This document shows positions 49,947 through 57,224 of a DNA stretch of 64,000 bases, in pieces. The stretch is from Nocardia vulneris (lineage in GTDB: Bacteria; Actinomycetota; Actinomycetes; Mycobacteriales; Mycobacteriaceae): NCBI RefSeq assembly GCF_001613425.1, contig NZ_BDCI01000036.1, positions 246,853-310,852 on the forward strand. Direction: 5' to 3'. Numbering within the stretch: position 1 is the first letter of the stretch; each line of letters begins with the position of its first letter. A program made the translations under genes and the position numbers. The notes beneath the pieces are model-generated. The model did no database searches. It saw only the letters and a list, made by a program, of their open reading frames with translations, and was not told where the DNA came from.

Positions 49947-50266
49947 GACAGTCCGATCGCGCGGAGTTTCGCGGCGAAATCGTCTTCGGCCAGTTCGTAT
50001 TTGCCCGCGGCGTTGTGCATGGTGTCCGCGAGGGTGGTGAGCCTGCTGCCGATCCGCTGCAGACAGCGGTTGACGACATCGTTGGCCTGGTTGGCCGCGG
50101 CGCCGAACTCGGTGCCGGGCAGCGCGGCGGCCGCGCCGGTGAACGCGCTGCCCGCATTGAGACCGCCGACTTCGGTCGACTCGGTGCCGAGGGTTTGCGC
50201 GAACGAGCGCAGCGCCTCCGGATCGACCTGCATGTTCGTCGCAGGTGGCTGATTACGTTCGACCAT
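49943..50266 (-). CDS. type VII secretion target (EspC-like helical protein)
   Basis: 107 residues, helical, without signal peptide. The pattern MQVDPEALRSFAQTLGTESTEV and a C-terminal KYELAEDDF (Y-x-x-x-E export-type signal) resemble EspC/WXG100-like substrates of ESX systems. It overlaps the next gene by four bases and probably forms a helical pair with the N-terminus of that SLT protein for joint export. No ESX core genes are in the window, so export would depend on a system elsewhere. Confidence 0.75.
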   Translation of the reverse strand: MVERNQPPATNMQVDPEALRSFAQTLGTESTEVGGLNAGSAFTGAAAALPGTEFGAAANQANDVVNRCLQRIGSRLTTLADTMHNAAGKYELAEDDFAAKLRAIGLS

Positions 50267-50466
50267 GAGTCCCCCTTCCCGCCCGACCGTAGGTCGCGGT
50301 CAGCATAGCAAAATCGACTGGTCCGCACGGCTGCCGAACAGCAGGTCGGCAGTCCTGCCATCGGTCGGGTGGTCGCGAAAAAGGACTACCTACCGCGGCG
50401 TCAGTTATGTTGATCACGGCGGCGTCGGCGCCGGACGAGCCGATGCCAGGACAGAGAGGTCGGCAG

Positions 50467-51441
50467 ATGCGCGCAGCCCAGGTCAGCAAGCTCGAGGGAC
50501 CGGAGTCCATCGAGATCGTGGACATTCCGGAGCCCGCGGCCTATCCGGGCGGCGTGGTGATCGACGTGCACGCGGCCGGTGTCGCGTTTCCCGATGTGCT
50601 GATGACCCGCGGGCTCTATCAGATGAAGCCCGAACTGCCCTTCGTGGTCGGCGGCGAGGTGGCGGGCATCGTGCGCGAGGCCCCCGCGGACGCGCACGTG
50701 CGGGCCGGTGACCGGGTGGTCGCGCTGACATTGCTCGGCAATGCCATGGGCGAGGTCGCCGTGGCGCCCGCGCAGATGGTGTTCCGCCTGCCGGACAACG
50801 TTTCGCTCGAAGCGGGCGCCGGCATCCTGTTCAACGATCTCACCGTGCACTTCTGCCTGCGCAACCGCGGCAGGCTGGCCGCGGGCGAGACGGTGCTGGT
50901 GCACGGCGCCGCGGGCGGCATCGGCACCTCGACCCTGCGGATGGCGGCCGCGCTCGGCGCGGGCCGGGTGATCGCGGTGGTCAGCACCGAGGCCAAGGCC
51001 GAGGTGGCGCGCGCGAACGGCGCGACCGACGTCGTGCTCACCGACGGCTGGCTCGCCGCGGTCAAGGAGCTGACGGGCGGGCGCGGGGTGGACATCGTGC
51101 TCGACCCGGTGGGTGGTGACCGGTTCACCGACAGCATCCGCTCGCTCGCCTCCGCGGGCCGGTTGCTGGTGGTCGGCTTCACCGCGGGCGAGATCCCCAC
51201 CGTGAAGGTGAATCGTTTGCTGCTCAAGAACGTCGAGGTGACCGGTGCCGCCTGGGGCGAATGGGTGATGACCCATCCCGGCTATCTGGCCGAGCAGTGG
51301 GCCGAGGTGGAGCCGTTGCTGGCGACCGGCAAGATCGCGCCGCCGCAGCCGGTGCTGTACCCGCTGGCGCGCGCGGCCGAGGCGGTGGCCTCGCTGGACA
51401 ACCGCACCGCGACCGGCAAGGTCGTGGTCACGCTGCGCTGA
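50467..51441 (+). CDS. NADPH:quinone oxidoreductase family protein (MDR)
   Basis: 324 residues, zinc-free medium-chain reductase. The N-terminal GroES-like domain includes VDIPEPAAYPGGVVIDVHAAGVAFPD; the Rossmann domain has VLVHGAAGGIGTSTLRMAAALGA (about residues 140-162) and DIVLDPVGGDRFTDS. ATG 50467 has AGAGAGG seven bases before it; the frame extends to 50407 without support. It may share a transcript with the winged-helix gene 44 bases downstream. Confidence 0.88.
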   Translation: MRAAQVSKLEGPESIEIVDIPEPAAYPGGVVIDVHAAGVAFPDVLMTRGLYQMKPELPFVVGGEVAGIVREAPADAHVRAGDRVVALTLLGNAMGEVAVAPAQMVFRLPDNVSLEAGAGILFNDLTVHFCLRNRGRLAAGETVLVHGAAGGIGTSTLRMAAALGAGRVIAVVSTEAKAEVARANGATDVVLTDGWLAAVKELTGGRGVDIVLDPVGGDRFTDSIRSLASAGRLLVVGFTAGEIPTVKVNRLLLKNVEVTGAAWGEWVMTHPGYLAEQWAEVEPLLATGKIAPPQPVLYPLARAAEAVASLDNRTATGKVVVTLR

Positions 51442-51485
51442 TCCGCGCGACGAAGCACGCCGTTGCCTCCCACGCACCTCCTGGA

Positions 51486-52604
51486 ATGCCGAGAATGCTG
51501 TCCAACCGGACCTTGAACCGAACGCTGCTGGCCCGGCAGCACCTGCTGGCGCGCTCGTCGCTGTCGGTGCCCGAGATGTGCGACCACCTCGTCGGCCTGC
51601 AGGCGCAGGATTCGCCGCCGCCGTTCGTCGCGCTGTGGAGTCGCATCGCGGATTTCGATCCGGCGACGGTGTCCACCGGGCTGGAGGACCGCTCGCTGGT
51701 CCGAATCACGTTGATGCGCGGCACCATTCACCTGGTGACGCCGCCCGACGCGCTGCGGATCGCGCCGCATATCCAGCCCGAGCTCGAAAAGGTGCCGTTC
51801 CGAAAGGGTTTCAACTACGGCGCGATGGTCGGCCTGGATCCCGACGAGGTCCGCGCGCACGGCGAACGGGTGCTCGGTGACGAGCCGATGTCGGCCGCCG
51901 CCCTGCGCGCGGCGGCCGAAAAGATCTATCCCGACCGCAATCCCGGCATGGTCGTGCAGACCTGGCTCTATCAGTTGCCGGTGCTGCAGACTCCGCCGCG
52001 CGGCAAGTGGAAGGACAGCAGCAGGCCGATCTGGTCGCGGGTCGAGCCATGGCTGGGCAAGCCGCTCGATCCGGCTTATCCGTTGGCGGAGTTGCTGTTC
52101 CGCTATCTGCGCGCATTCGGCCCGGCCAGCACCATGGACATGCAGACCTGGTCGAAGATGCTCGGCATGAAGCAGGCGATCGAGCAGCTCGGCGATCGGG
52201 TGCGGACCTACACCGACGAGCGCGGCCGCACGCTCTACGATGTCGCCGACGGTGTCCTGGCCGATCCGGACCTGCCCGCCCCCGTGCGCCTGCTCGGCTG
52301 GTACGACAACGCCGTGCTCTCGCACCAGGACCGGACCAGGATCGTGCCCGACGGCGACGCGCCGCATCTGCGCCGCTTCGCCGCCGCGGTGGCGCCGGTG
52401 CTGGTCGACGGTTACCTCGCCGGGCTGTACAAGATCTTCGTGGAGTCCGGCGCGGCCCGCCTGCGCATCAGCCCCACCCGCAAGTGGACCAAGGCCGAGC
52501 GGACCGCCGTGGACGCGGAAAGCCATGCGCTGCTGGGCTTCATGGAGGCGGACAAGGAGCCCCGGGTGGAAATCCTGGACGTGGACGCCGATCTGCGGCC
52601 CTGA
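51486..52604 (+). CDS. winged helix DNA-binding domain-containing protein (HTH_42/AlkZ-like)
   Basis: 372 residues. The sequence begins LARQHLLARSSLSVPEMCDHLVGLQAQDSPPPFVALWSR, the typical start of the DUF1006/HTH_42 family, with three winged-helix units in the founding member AlkZ, a crosslink DNA glycosylase. VRITLMRGTIHLVTPPDA also fits. AlkZ-type QxQ catalytic residues (here GLQAQD) are present, so a glycosylase role is possible but not established. ATG 51486 was chosen; ATG 51495 is an alternative. Confidence 0.78.
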   Translation: MPRMLSNRTLNRTLLARQHLLARSSLSVPEMCDHLVGLQAQDSPPPFVALWSRIADFDPATVSTGLEDRSLVRITLMRGTIHLVTPPDALRIAPHIQPELEKVPFRKGFNYGAMVGLDPDEVRAHGERVLGDEPMSAAALRAAAEKIYPDRNPGMVVQTWLYQLPVLQTPPRGKWKDSSRPIWSRVEPWLGKPLDPAYPLAELLFRYLRAFGPASTMDMQTWSKMLGMKQAIEQLGDRVRTYTDERGRTLYDVADGVLADPDLPAPVRLLGWYDNAVLSHQDRTRIVPDGDAPHLRRFAAAVAPVLVDGYLAGLYKIFVESGAARLRISPTRKWTKAERTAVDAESHALLGFMEADKEPRVEILDVDADLRP

Positions 52605-52614
52605 GCACCGGCCG

Positions 52615-53139
52615 CTACTTCTCCGGTGTCACGCGATAGGCGGGCGCCTTCGTCGTCCCTGCCGGGTCGAGGGTGCGCAGCAGCGGCAGCGTGCGCATCG
52701 GCACCACTGTGGACAACACGATGACGCTGTGCGAGCGCACCACCGAGGAGGTCCGGTCGATGCTCAGCAACACCGTTTGCAGGCCCGCGTGCGAATCCGC
52801 GCCGATCCGGCACCACACGTCGCCCGAGCCGGTGGTCGCGTAGGCCTCCAGCACCCCCGGTATCGCGTCGAGTTCGGCCGCGACGGCGTCCAGCGCACCC
52901 TGCGCGATCTCCAGCGTGACGAACGCCTGCACGTCGAAACCCGCTGCGGTGACATCGATCTGCGGGTCGTAGGAGGCGATGATGCCCGCCTCCTCCATCC
53001 GCCCGATCCTGGACTGCACGGTCGCCCGGGCCACCCGCGTCCGGCGGGACAATTCGAGAATCCCCGCCTTCTGGTATTCATGCATCGCGGTGAGGATCGC
53101 GAGATCGAGTTCGTCCAGTTTCGCCGGCGTGCGCGACAT
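52615..53139 (-). CDS. Lrp/AsnC family transcriptional regulator
   Basis: 174 residues. The N-terminal helix-turn-helix (LDELDLAILTAMHEYQKAGILELSRRTRVARATVQSRIGRME) is followed by the RAM ligand-binding domain (VQAFVTLEIAQGALDAVAAELDAIPGV). ATG 53139 has GGAGG five bases upstream; GTG/ATG at 53160 is less likely. It is divergent from hppD, so it probably responds to tyrosine or a breakdown product and controls hppD. Confidence 0.9.
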   Translation of the reverse strand: MSRTPAKLDELDLAILTAMHEYQKAGILELSRRTRVARATVQSRIGRMEEAGIIASYDPQIDVTAAGFDVQAFVTLEIAQGALDAVAAELDAIPGVLEAYATTGSGDVWCRIGADSHAGLQTVLLSIDRTSSVVRSHSVIVLSTVVPMRTLPLLRTLDPAGTTKAPAYRVTPEK

Positions 53140-53256
53140 GTCGGCCTCCGTTCCGAGCACGGGCTGGGCTTCCAGCCGGGATGAGCACCAGCGTCTTGGT
53201 GCTATTCAAATTGTCCAGCATTCAGGGGTACTTCCTAGCCGAATTCGCCACAGTGT

Positions 53257-53286
53257 CTATCGAAATTGGCCGCTGTTGCCTATCGA
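53257..53286 (+). promoter_or_regulatory. direct repeat before hppD
   Basis: CTATCGA occurs at 53257-53263 and 53280-53286, 23 bases apart (about two turns), 25 bases before the hppD start. Possible Lrp half-sites. No clear -35/-10 pair. Confidence 0.4.
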
Positions 53287-53310
53287 GCAGGCCTGACGAT
53301 TACTTGTGGC

Positions 53311-54537
53311 ATGACCATCGAGCACCTGCCGAACGCCCGGTCCAGCACGCCCGCCGATGACCTGACCAGCACGGCCCCCACCGACAGCGAGCTGCGCAAG
53401 CTCGTCGGCCTCGTCGATCACGACAGCAGCGCCGATCCGTTCCCCGTGATCGGCTGGGACGCCCTCGTCTGGGTTGTCGGCAACGCGACGCAGACCGCGC
53501 ACTATCTGGAATCCGCCTTCGGCATGCGCCTGGAGGCCTACTCCGGTCCCGAGACCGGCAACCGTGATCACAAGGCCTATGTCCTGCGCAGCGGCAGCGC
53601 GCGCTTCGTGGTCAAGGGCGCGGTCGACCCGGACAGCCCGCTGGTCGGTCACCACGATCGGCACGGCGACGGCGTCGTCGACATCGCGCTCGAGGTGCCC
53701 GATGTGGACCGCTGCGTCGAATGGGCGCGCACCCACGGCGCCACCGTCCTCGTCGAACCCCATGACGACACAGACGAATTCGGCACCGTCCGCAGCGCGG
53801 CGCTGGCCACCTACGGCGAGACCCGGCACACCCTGGTCGACCGTTCCGGCTACACCGGCCCGTATCTGCCGGGCTACGTCACTCGCAAGGCCGGCTACCA
53901 GCCGCGCGAGGGCGCCCCGAAGCGGCTGTTCCAGGCCGTCGACCACGTCGTCGGCAATGTCGAGCTCGGCCAGATGGACGAGTGGGTCGAGTTCTACCGC
54001 CGCGTCATGGGTTTCACGAACATGGCCGAATTCGTCGGCGACGATATCGCCACCGAGTACTCGGCGCTGATGAGCAAGGTCGTCGCCAACGGCAATCACC
54101 GGGTGAAGTTCCCGCTGAACGAGCCCGCGGTCGCCAAGAAGCGTTCGCAGATCGACGAGTACCTCGAGTTCTATCGCGGCCCCGGCGTGCAGCACATCGC
54201 GCTCGCCACCGGCGACATCCTCGCCTGCGTCGACGCGCTGCGCCGGGAAGGCGTCGAATTCCTCGACGCCCCCGACAGTTACTACGACGACCCGGAGTTG
54301 CGGGCCCGGATCGGCCGCGTCCGCGTCCCGGTCGAAGAACTCAAGAGCCGGGGCATCCTGGTCGACCGTGACGAGGACGGCTACCTGCTGCAGATCTTCA
54401 CCAAGCCGATCACCGACCGGCCCACCGTCTTCTTCGAACTGATCGAACGGCACGGCTCGCTCGGCTTCGGCAAGGGCAACTTCAAGGCGCTGTTCGAGGC
54501 GATCGAGAAGGAGCAGGAGGCGCGCGGCAATCTGTGA
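53311..54537 (+). CDS. hppD: 4-hydroxyphenylpyruvate dioxygenase
   Basis: Converts 4-hydroxyphenylpyruvate to homogentisate in tyrosine catabolism, using Fe(II) and O2. Two VOC-fold halves: the N-terminal half about residues 45-190 and the C-terminal half with the iron ligands, His in VDHVVGNVELG, His in GPGVQHIALATGDI, and Glu in VFFELIERHG. The C-terminal GFGKGNFKALFEAIEKEQ helix that closes the active site is complete. 408 residues. ATG 53311 fits the family N-terminus; the frame is open to 53266. No homogentisate dioxygenase gene is in the window. Confidence 0.95.
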   Translation: MTIEHLPNARSSTPADDLTSTAPTDSELRKLVGLVDHDSSADPFPVIGWDALVWVVGNATQTAHYLESAFGMRLEAYSGPETGNRDHKAYVLRSGSARFVVKGAVDPDSPLVGHHDRHGDGVVDIALEVPDVDRCVEWARTHGATVLVEPHDDTDEFGTVRSAALATYGETRHTLVDRSGYTGPYLPGYVTRKAGYQPREGAPKRLFQAVDHVVGNVELGQMDEWVEFYRRVMGFTNMAEFVGDDIATEYSALMSKVVANGNHRVKFPLNEPAVAKKRSQIDEYLEFYRGPGVQHIALATGDILACVDALRREGVEFLDAPDSYYDDPELRARIGRVRVPVEELKSRGILVDRDEDGYLLQIFTKPITDRPTVFFELIERHGSLGFGKGNFKALFEAIEKEQEARGNL

Positions 54538-54604
54538 TCGGTTGTGGCCCTGAGTATCCGGCAGTACGCTCCGTGGATTCGCCGGATGTTGGGGGAGGGC
54601 CGCA

Positions 54605-54814
54605 GTGCTCGAACGATCTGCCGCAGCGGTCGCGCTGGCCGTCCTGCTCGCCCTCGGGGCGGGCACGACGGCCCAGGCCGAACCGGCGCCGACGTACTAC
54701 CCGACCCTCGACGACTGCCTGTCCGCCATGTCGCGCTACAAGTCGGGTCCGGCCCAGTGCGTCTATATCGACTCGCGGCACGCCTACGAGTTGCGCGTCC
54801 CCGACGGCGGATAG
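54605..54814 (+). CDS. small secreted hypothetical protein
   Basis: 69 residues: signal peptide (AAAVALAVLLALGAGTTAQA, likely cut after Ala) then a mature peptide of about 43 residues with two cysteines (DDCLSAM and AQCVYID) that could form a disulfide. GGGGAGG precedes GTG 54605. No family recognised. Confidence 0.65.
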   Translation: MLERSAAAVALAVLLALGAGTTAQAEPAPTYYPTLDDCLSAMSRYKSGPAQCVYIDSRHAYELRVPDGG

Positions 54815-54864
54815 CGAATTCGCGCGTCCCCGGTCCAGACGGTCGGTCTAGGTAGAGTGCAGGC

Positions 54865-55392
54865 ATGCGGATAGGGGCGTTGGCGGGCTGCGCGGCAGTG
54901 CTGTCTCTGGTGCTGACGGCGTGTGGTTCCGGCGGCGACTCGGACGACAGCAGCACCCCGTTGCGTCCGCCGCCGAAGGTGGCCACGCTCGGTCCGTTCG
55001 TCGGCGAATGCGGCAGTGTCACCGACGACGAGGTGCGCGATATCGCGGGACTCGGCCAGATCTCGCAGGCGATGAAGAATTCGGTCGGCTGCAATTGGCA
55101 GTCCGCGGGGAGCGGTTCGACGAGCGTCACGTTCGCCTCCTACCGCGGCAGCCCGATCGCCCGGGAGAAAGCCTGGGTGTCGACCCAGGGCCGCAATCCC
55201 CAGACGATCGACGTCGGCGGCCGCCCCGGTTGGCAGGCCCTCGAGCCGAGCGGCGCGGTCTGCGATCTCGCCGTGCAACTCGACGACGACTTCTTCGAAT
55301 GGTCCATGTCGTTCGGGGTCTTCGCGCCCACCGGCAATCCGTGCGATCGGATGCACAAACTCGCCGAGCTGACCGTGCAGCGGCTGAAGTGA
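54865..55392 (+). CDS. DUF3558-type lipoprotein
   Basis: 175 residues. Lipobox LTAC with the lipidated Cys at about residue 20. The mature part has the DUF3558 pattern: first Cys in GECGSVTDDEV, second in SVGCNWQ, then a pair of Cys (GAVCDLA and GNPCDRM). The family is frequent in mycolic-acid bacteria and is cell-surface attached, of unknown role. The gene is followed 14 bases later by a paralogue, so they are probably co-transcribed. Confidence 0.75.
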   Translation: MRIGALAGCAAVLSLVLTACGSGGDSDDSSTPLRPPPKVATLGPFVGECGSVTDDEVRDIAGLGQISQAMKNSVGCNWQSAGSGSTSVTFASYRGSPIAREKAWVSTQGRNPQTIDVGGRPGWQALEPSGAVCDLAVQLDDDFFEWSMSFGVFAPTGNPCDRMHKLAELTVQRLK

Positions 55393-55406
55393 CGGGGAGG
55401 ACGGCA

Positions 55407-55970
55407 ATGCAGCGTCGTGACGTGACGCGGGGAATACTCACCGCCGCCACCGTGTTGACCATCGCGGCCACCGCCACCGGCTGCGGGCAGACGATCAGCG
55501 GGGAGGCTTTCCCGGCCGGTTCAGGTACCGGCGACCCCGTGAACACCAAGTTCGACAAGCTGCTTCGCGAATGCGAGGTGGTGCGGCTGGATCAGATCGC
55601 CGACGCCGTCGGCGCCAAGGAAGCGTTCCCGCAGCCCTCCTTCTACGGGGCGGTCTGCATGTGGGACGTGCAGGGCGCACCGGGCGGCAATGCCATGGTC
55701 ACGCTGAACTGGTACGAGATCGGTTCGCTGAACAACGAGAAGACGACCAACGACAAACTCGGCTACACCACTACCAACGCCACCATCGACGGCCGGCGCG
55801 CGCTGGAGATCCGGCGGCCCAACGATCCGGACTCCTGCGGCGTCAGCGCGGGCGCGGCGGATCAGGGTGTGATCGGCTTCTGGATCAACTACCGCCCGGG
55901 ATCCGCCCACCCGGATCCGTGCGCGGGCGCGAAGAAACTCGTAGAGTTGACCCTGAACTTGGCCAGGTGA
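55407..55970 (+). CDS. DUF3558-type lipoprotein
   Basis: 187 residues. Lipobox ATGC at about residues 23-26, then GQTISGEAFPAG, a start seen in many Nocardia lipoproteins. The four-cysteine pattern (RECEVV, AVCMWD, DSCGVS, DPCAGA) matches its neighbour at 54865, and both end with a V/LELT helix. GGGGAGG stands before ATG 55407. Tandem duplication likely. Confidence 0.75.
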   Translation: MQRRDVTRGILTAATVLTIAATATGCGQTISGEAFPAGSGTGDPVNTKFDKLLRECEVVRLDQIADAVGAKEAFPQPSFYGAVCMWDVQGAPGGNAMVTLNWYEIGSLNNEKTTNDKLGYTTTNATIDGRRALEIRRPNDPDSCGVSAGAADQGVIGFWINYRPGSAHPDPCAGAKKLVELTLNLAR

Positions 55971-55992
55971 CGGGGTCTCCAGACACCCCGCT

Positions 55993-56022
55993 TTGACCCT
56001 GTGTCGCGGCCACGAGTATCGT
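55993..56022 (+). promoter_or_regulatory. str operon promoter, SigA type
   Basis: TTGACC (55993-55998), 18-bp spacer, TATCGT (56017-56022). Transcription should start near 56029, leaving a leader of about 210 bases before rpsL. Confidence 0.75.
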
Positions 56023-56239
56023 GGATCGCTGTGCCCGGAAGCATGCGGGCAAGTTCGTGCGTGACCGTAGGCCAGCGAAAGCGGCTGACACCTCCAGCGT
56101 GCCCGTAATTCGGGCCCTGCGCCGCGCGCGACACGCCCGACCTCGGGACGCGAGAAACGTGGTTGGACGTGCGGGTGAAAGCTCGATTAACAGACATGAA
56201 GTTCCAGACACCGCGTTAACTAATAAGGAAAGCCGGTCT

Positions 56240-56614
56240 ATGCCAACGATCAACCAGCTGGTCCGCAAGGGTCGCCGCGACAAGGTCGCGAAGACGAAGA
56301 CCGCGGCCCTCAAGGGGAGCCCGCAGCGTCGTGGCGTGTGCACCCGCGTGTACACCACGACCCCGAAGAAGCCGAACTCCGCGCTGCGTAAGGTCGCGCG
56401 TGTTCGCCTGACCAGCGCGGTCGAGGTCACGGCCTACATCCCCGGCGAGGGTCACAACCTGCAGGAGCACTCGATGGTGCTCGTGCGCGGCGGTCGTGTG
56501 AAGGACCTCCCCGGTGTGCGCTACAAGATCATCCGCGGCTCCCTCGACACCCAGGGTGTGAAGAACCGCAAGCAGGCCCGCAGCCGTTACGGCGCCAAGA
56601 AGGAGAAGAGCTGA
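56240..56614 (+). CDS. rpsL: 30S ribosomal protein S12
   Basis: S12 sits at the decoding centre. 124 residues, standard. Lys43 (TTPKKPNSALRK) and Lys88 (GGRVKDLPGVRY) are wild type, so the protein predicts streptomycin sensitivity. ATG 56240 follows AAGGAAAG and matches the family start MPTINQLVRKGRR. First gene of the str operon; rpsG starts one base after the stop. Confidence 0.98.
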   Translation: MPTINQLVRKGRRDKVAKTKTAALKGSPQRRGVCTRVYTTTPKKPNSALRKVARVRLTSAVEVTAYIPGEGHNLQEHSMVLVRGGRVKDLPGVRYKIIRGSLDTQGVKNRKQARSRYGAKKEKS

Positions 56615-56615
56615 T

Positions 56616-57086
56616 ATGCCACGCAAGGGCCCCGCACCCAAGCGTCCGCTGATCAACGACCCGGTTTACGGTTCGCCGCTGGTCACTCAGCTGGTCAACA
56701 AGATCCTGCTGGACGGCAAGAAGTCCACCGCCGAGCGCATCGTCTACGGCGCGCTGGAGCAGGCACGCGACAAGACCGGCACCGATCCGGTCGTCACCCT
56801 CAAGCGCGCGCTCGACAACGTCAAGCCGTCGCTCGAGGTGAAGCCGCGCCGCGTCGGTGGCGCCACCTACCAGGTGCCGGTCGAGGTTCGTCCCGGCCGC
56901 GCCAACACCCTTGCGCTGCGCTGGCTCGTGAACTTCTCGCGGGCGCGTCGCGAGAAGACCATGGTCGAGCGTCTCGCCAACGAGCTGCTCGATGCCAGCA
57001 ATGGTCTCGGTGCCTCCGTGAAGCGTCGCGAAGACACCCACAAGATGGCCGAGTCGAACCGGGCCTTCGCGCACTACCGCTGGTGA
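56616..57086 (+). CDS. rpsG: 30S ribosomal protein S7
   Basis: S7 nucleates assembly of the 30S head and touches E-site tRNA. 156 residues with MPRKGPAPKRPLINDPVYGS, GGATYQVPVEVRPGR and the C-terminal VKRREDTHKMAESNRAFAHYRW. Translationally close to rpsL (one-base gap). In E. coli S7 represses the str operon; no such site was identified here. Confidence 0.98.
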   Translation: MPRKGPAPKRPLINDPVYGSPLVTQLVNKILLDGKKSTAERIVYGALEQARDKTGTDPVVTLKRALDNVKPSLEVKPRRVGGATYQVPVEVRPGRANTLALRWLVNFSRARREKTMVERLANELLDASNGLGASVKRREDTHKMAESNRAFAHYRW

Positions 57087-57092
57087 CGTCTG

Positions 57093-57117
57093 CCCGGCCC
57101 GTTGTTATTGGGTCGGG
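57093..57117 (+). other. hairpin in rpsG-fusA spacer
   Basis: CCCGGCCC (57093-57100) pairs with GGGTCGGG (57110-57117), one G-U, around GTTGTTATT, seven bases after the rpsG stop. A second hairpin GACGACC-ACAG-GGTCGTC lies at 57168-57185, overlapping the region just after TTGACA (57156-57161), which could be an extra fusA promoter. No T-run. Confidence 0.45.
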
Positions 57118-57224
57118 AGGCACAGCCGGCCGCGGCACTCACCTGCCGCTGCCGGCGTTGACATAGTGACGACCACAGGGTCGTCCCCGAAAATCCCAAC
57201 TAGCTACGAGCGGGGAAGATTTCC

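Noticed and set aside
53140..53310. Riboswitch or leader peptide before hppD
   Set aside because: No conserved riboswitch core and no small frame with a ribosome-binding site in the 171-base spacer.
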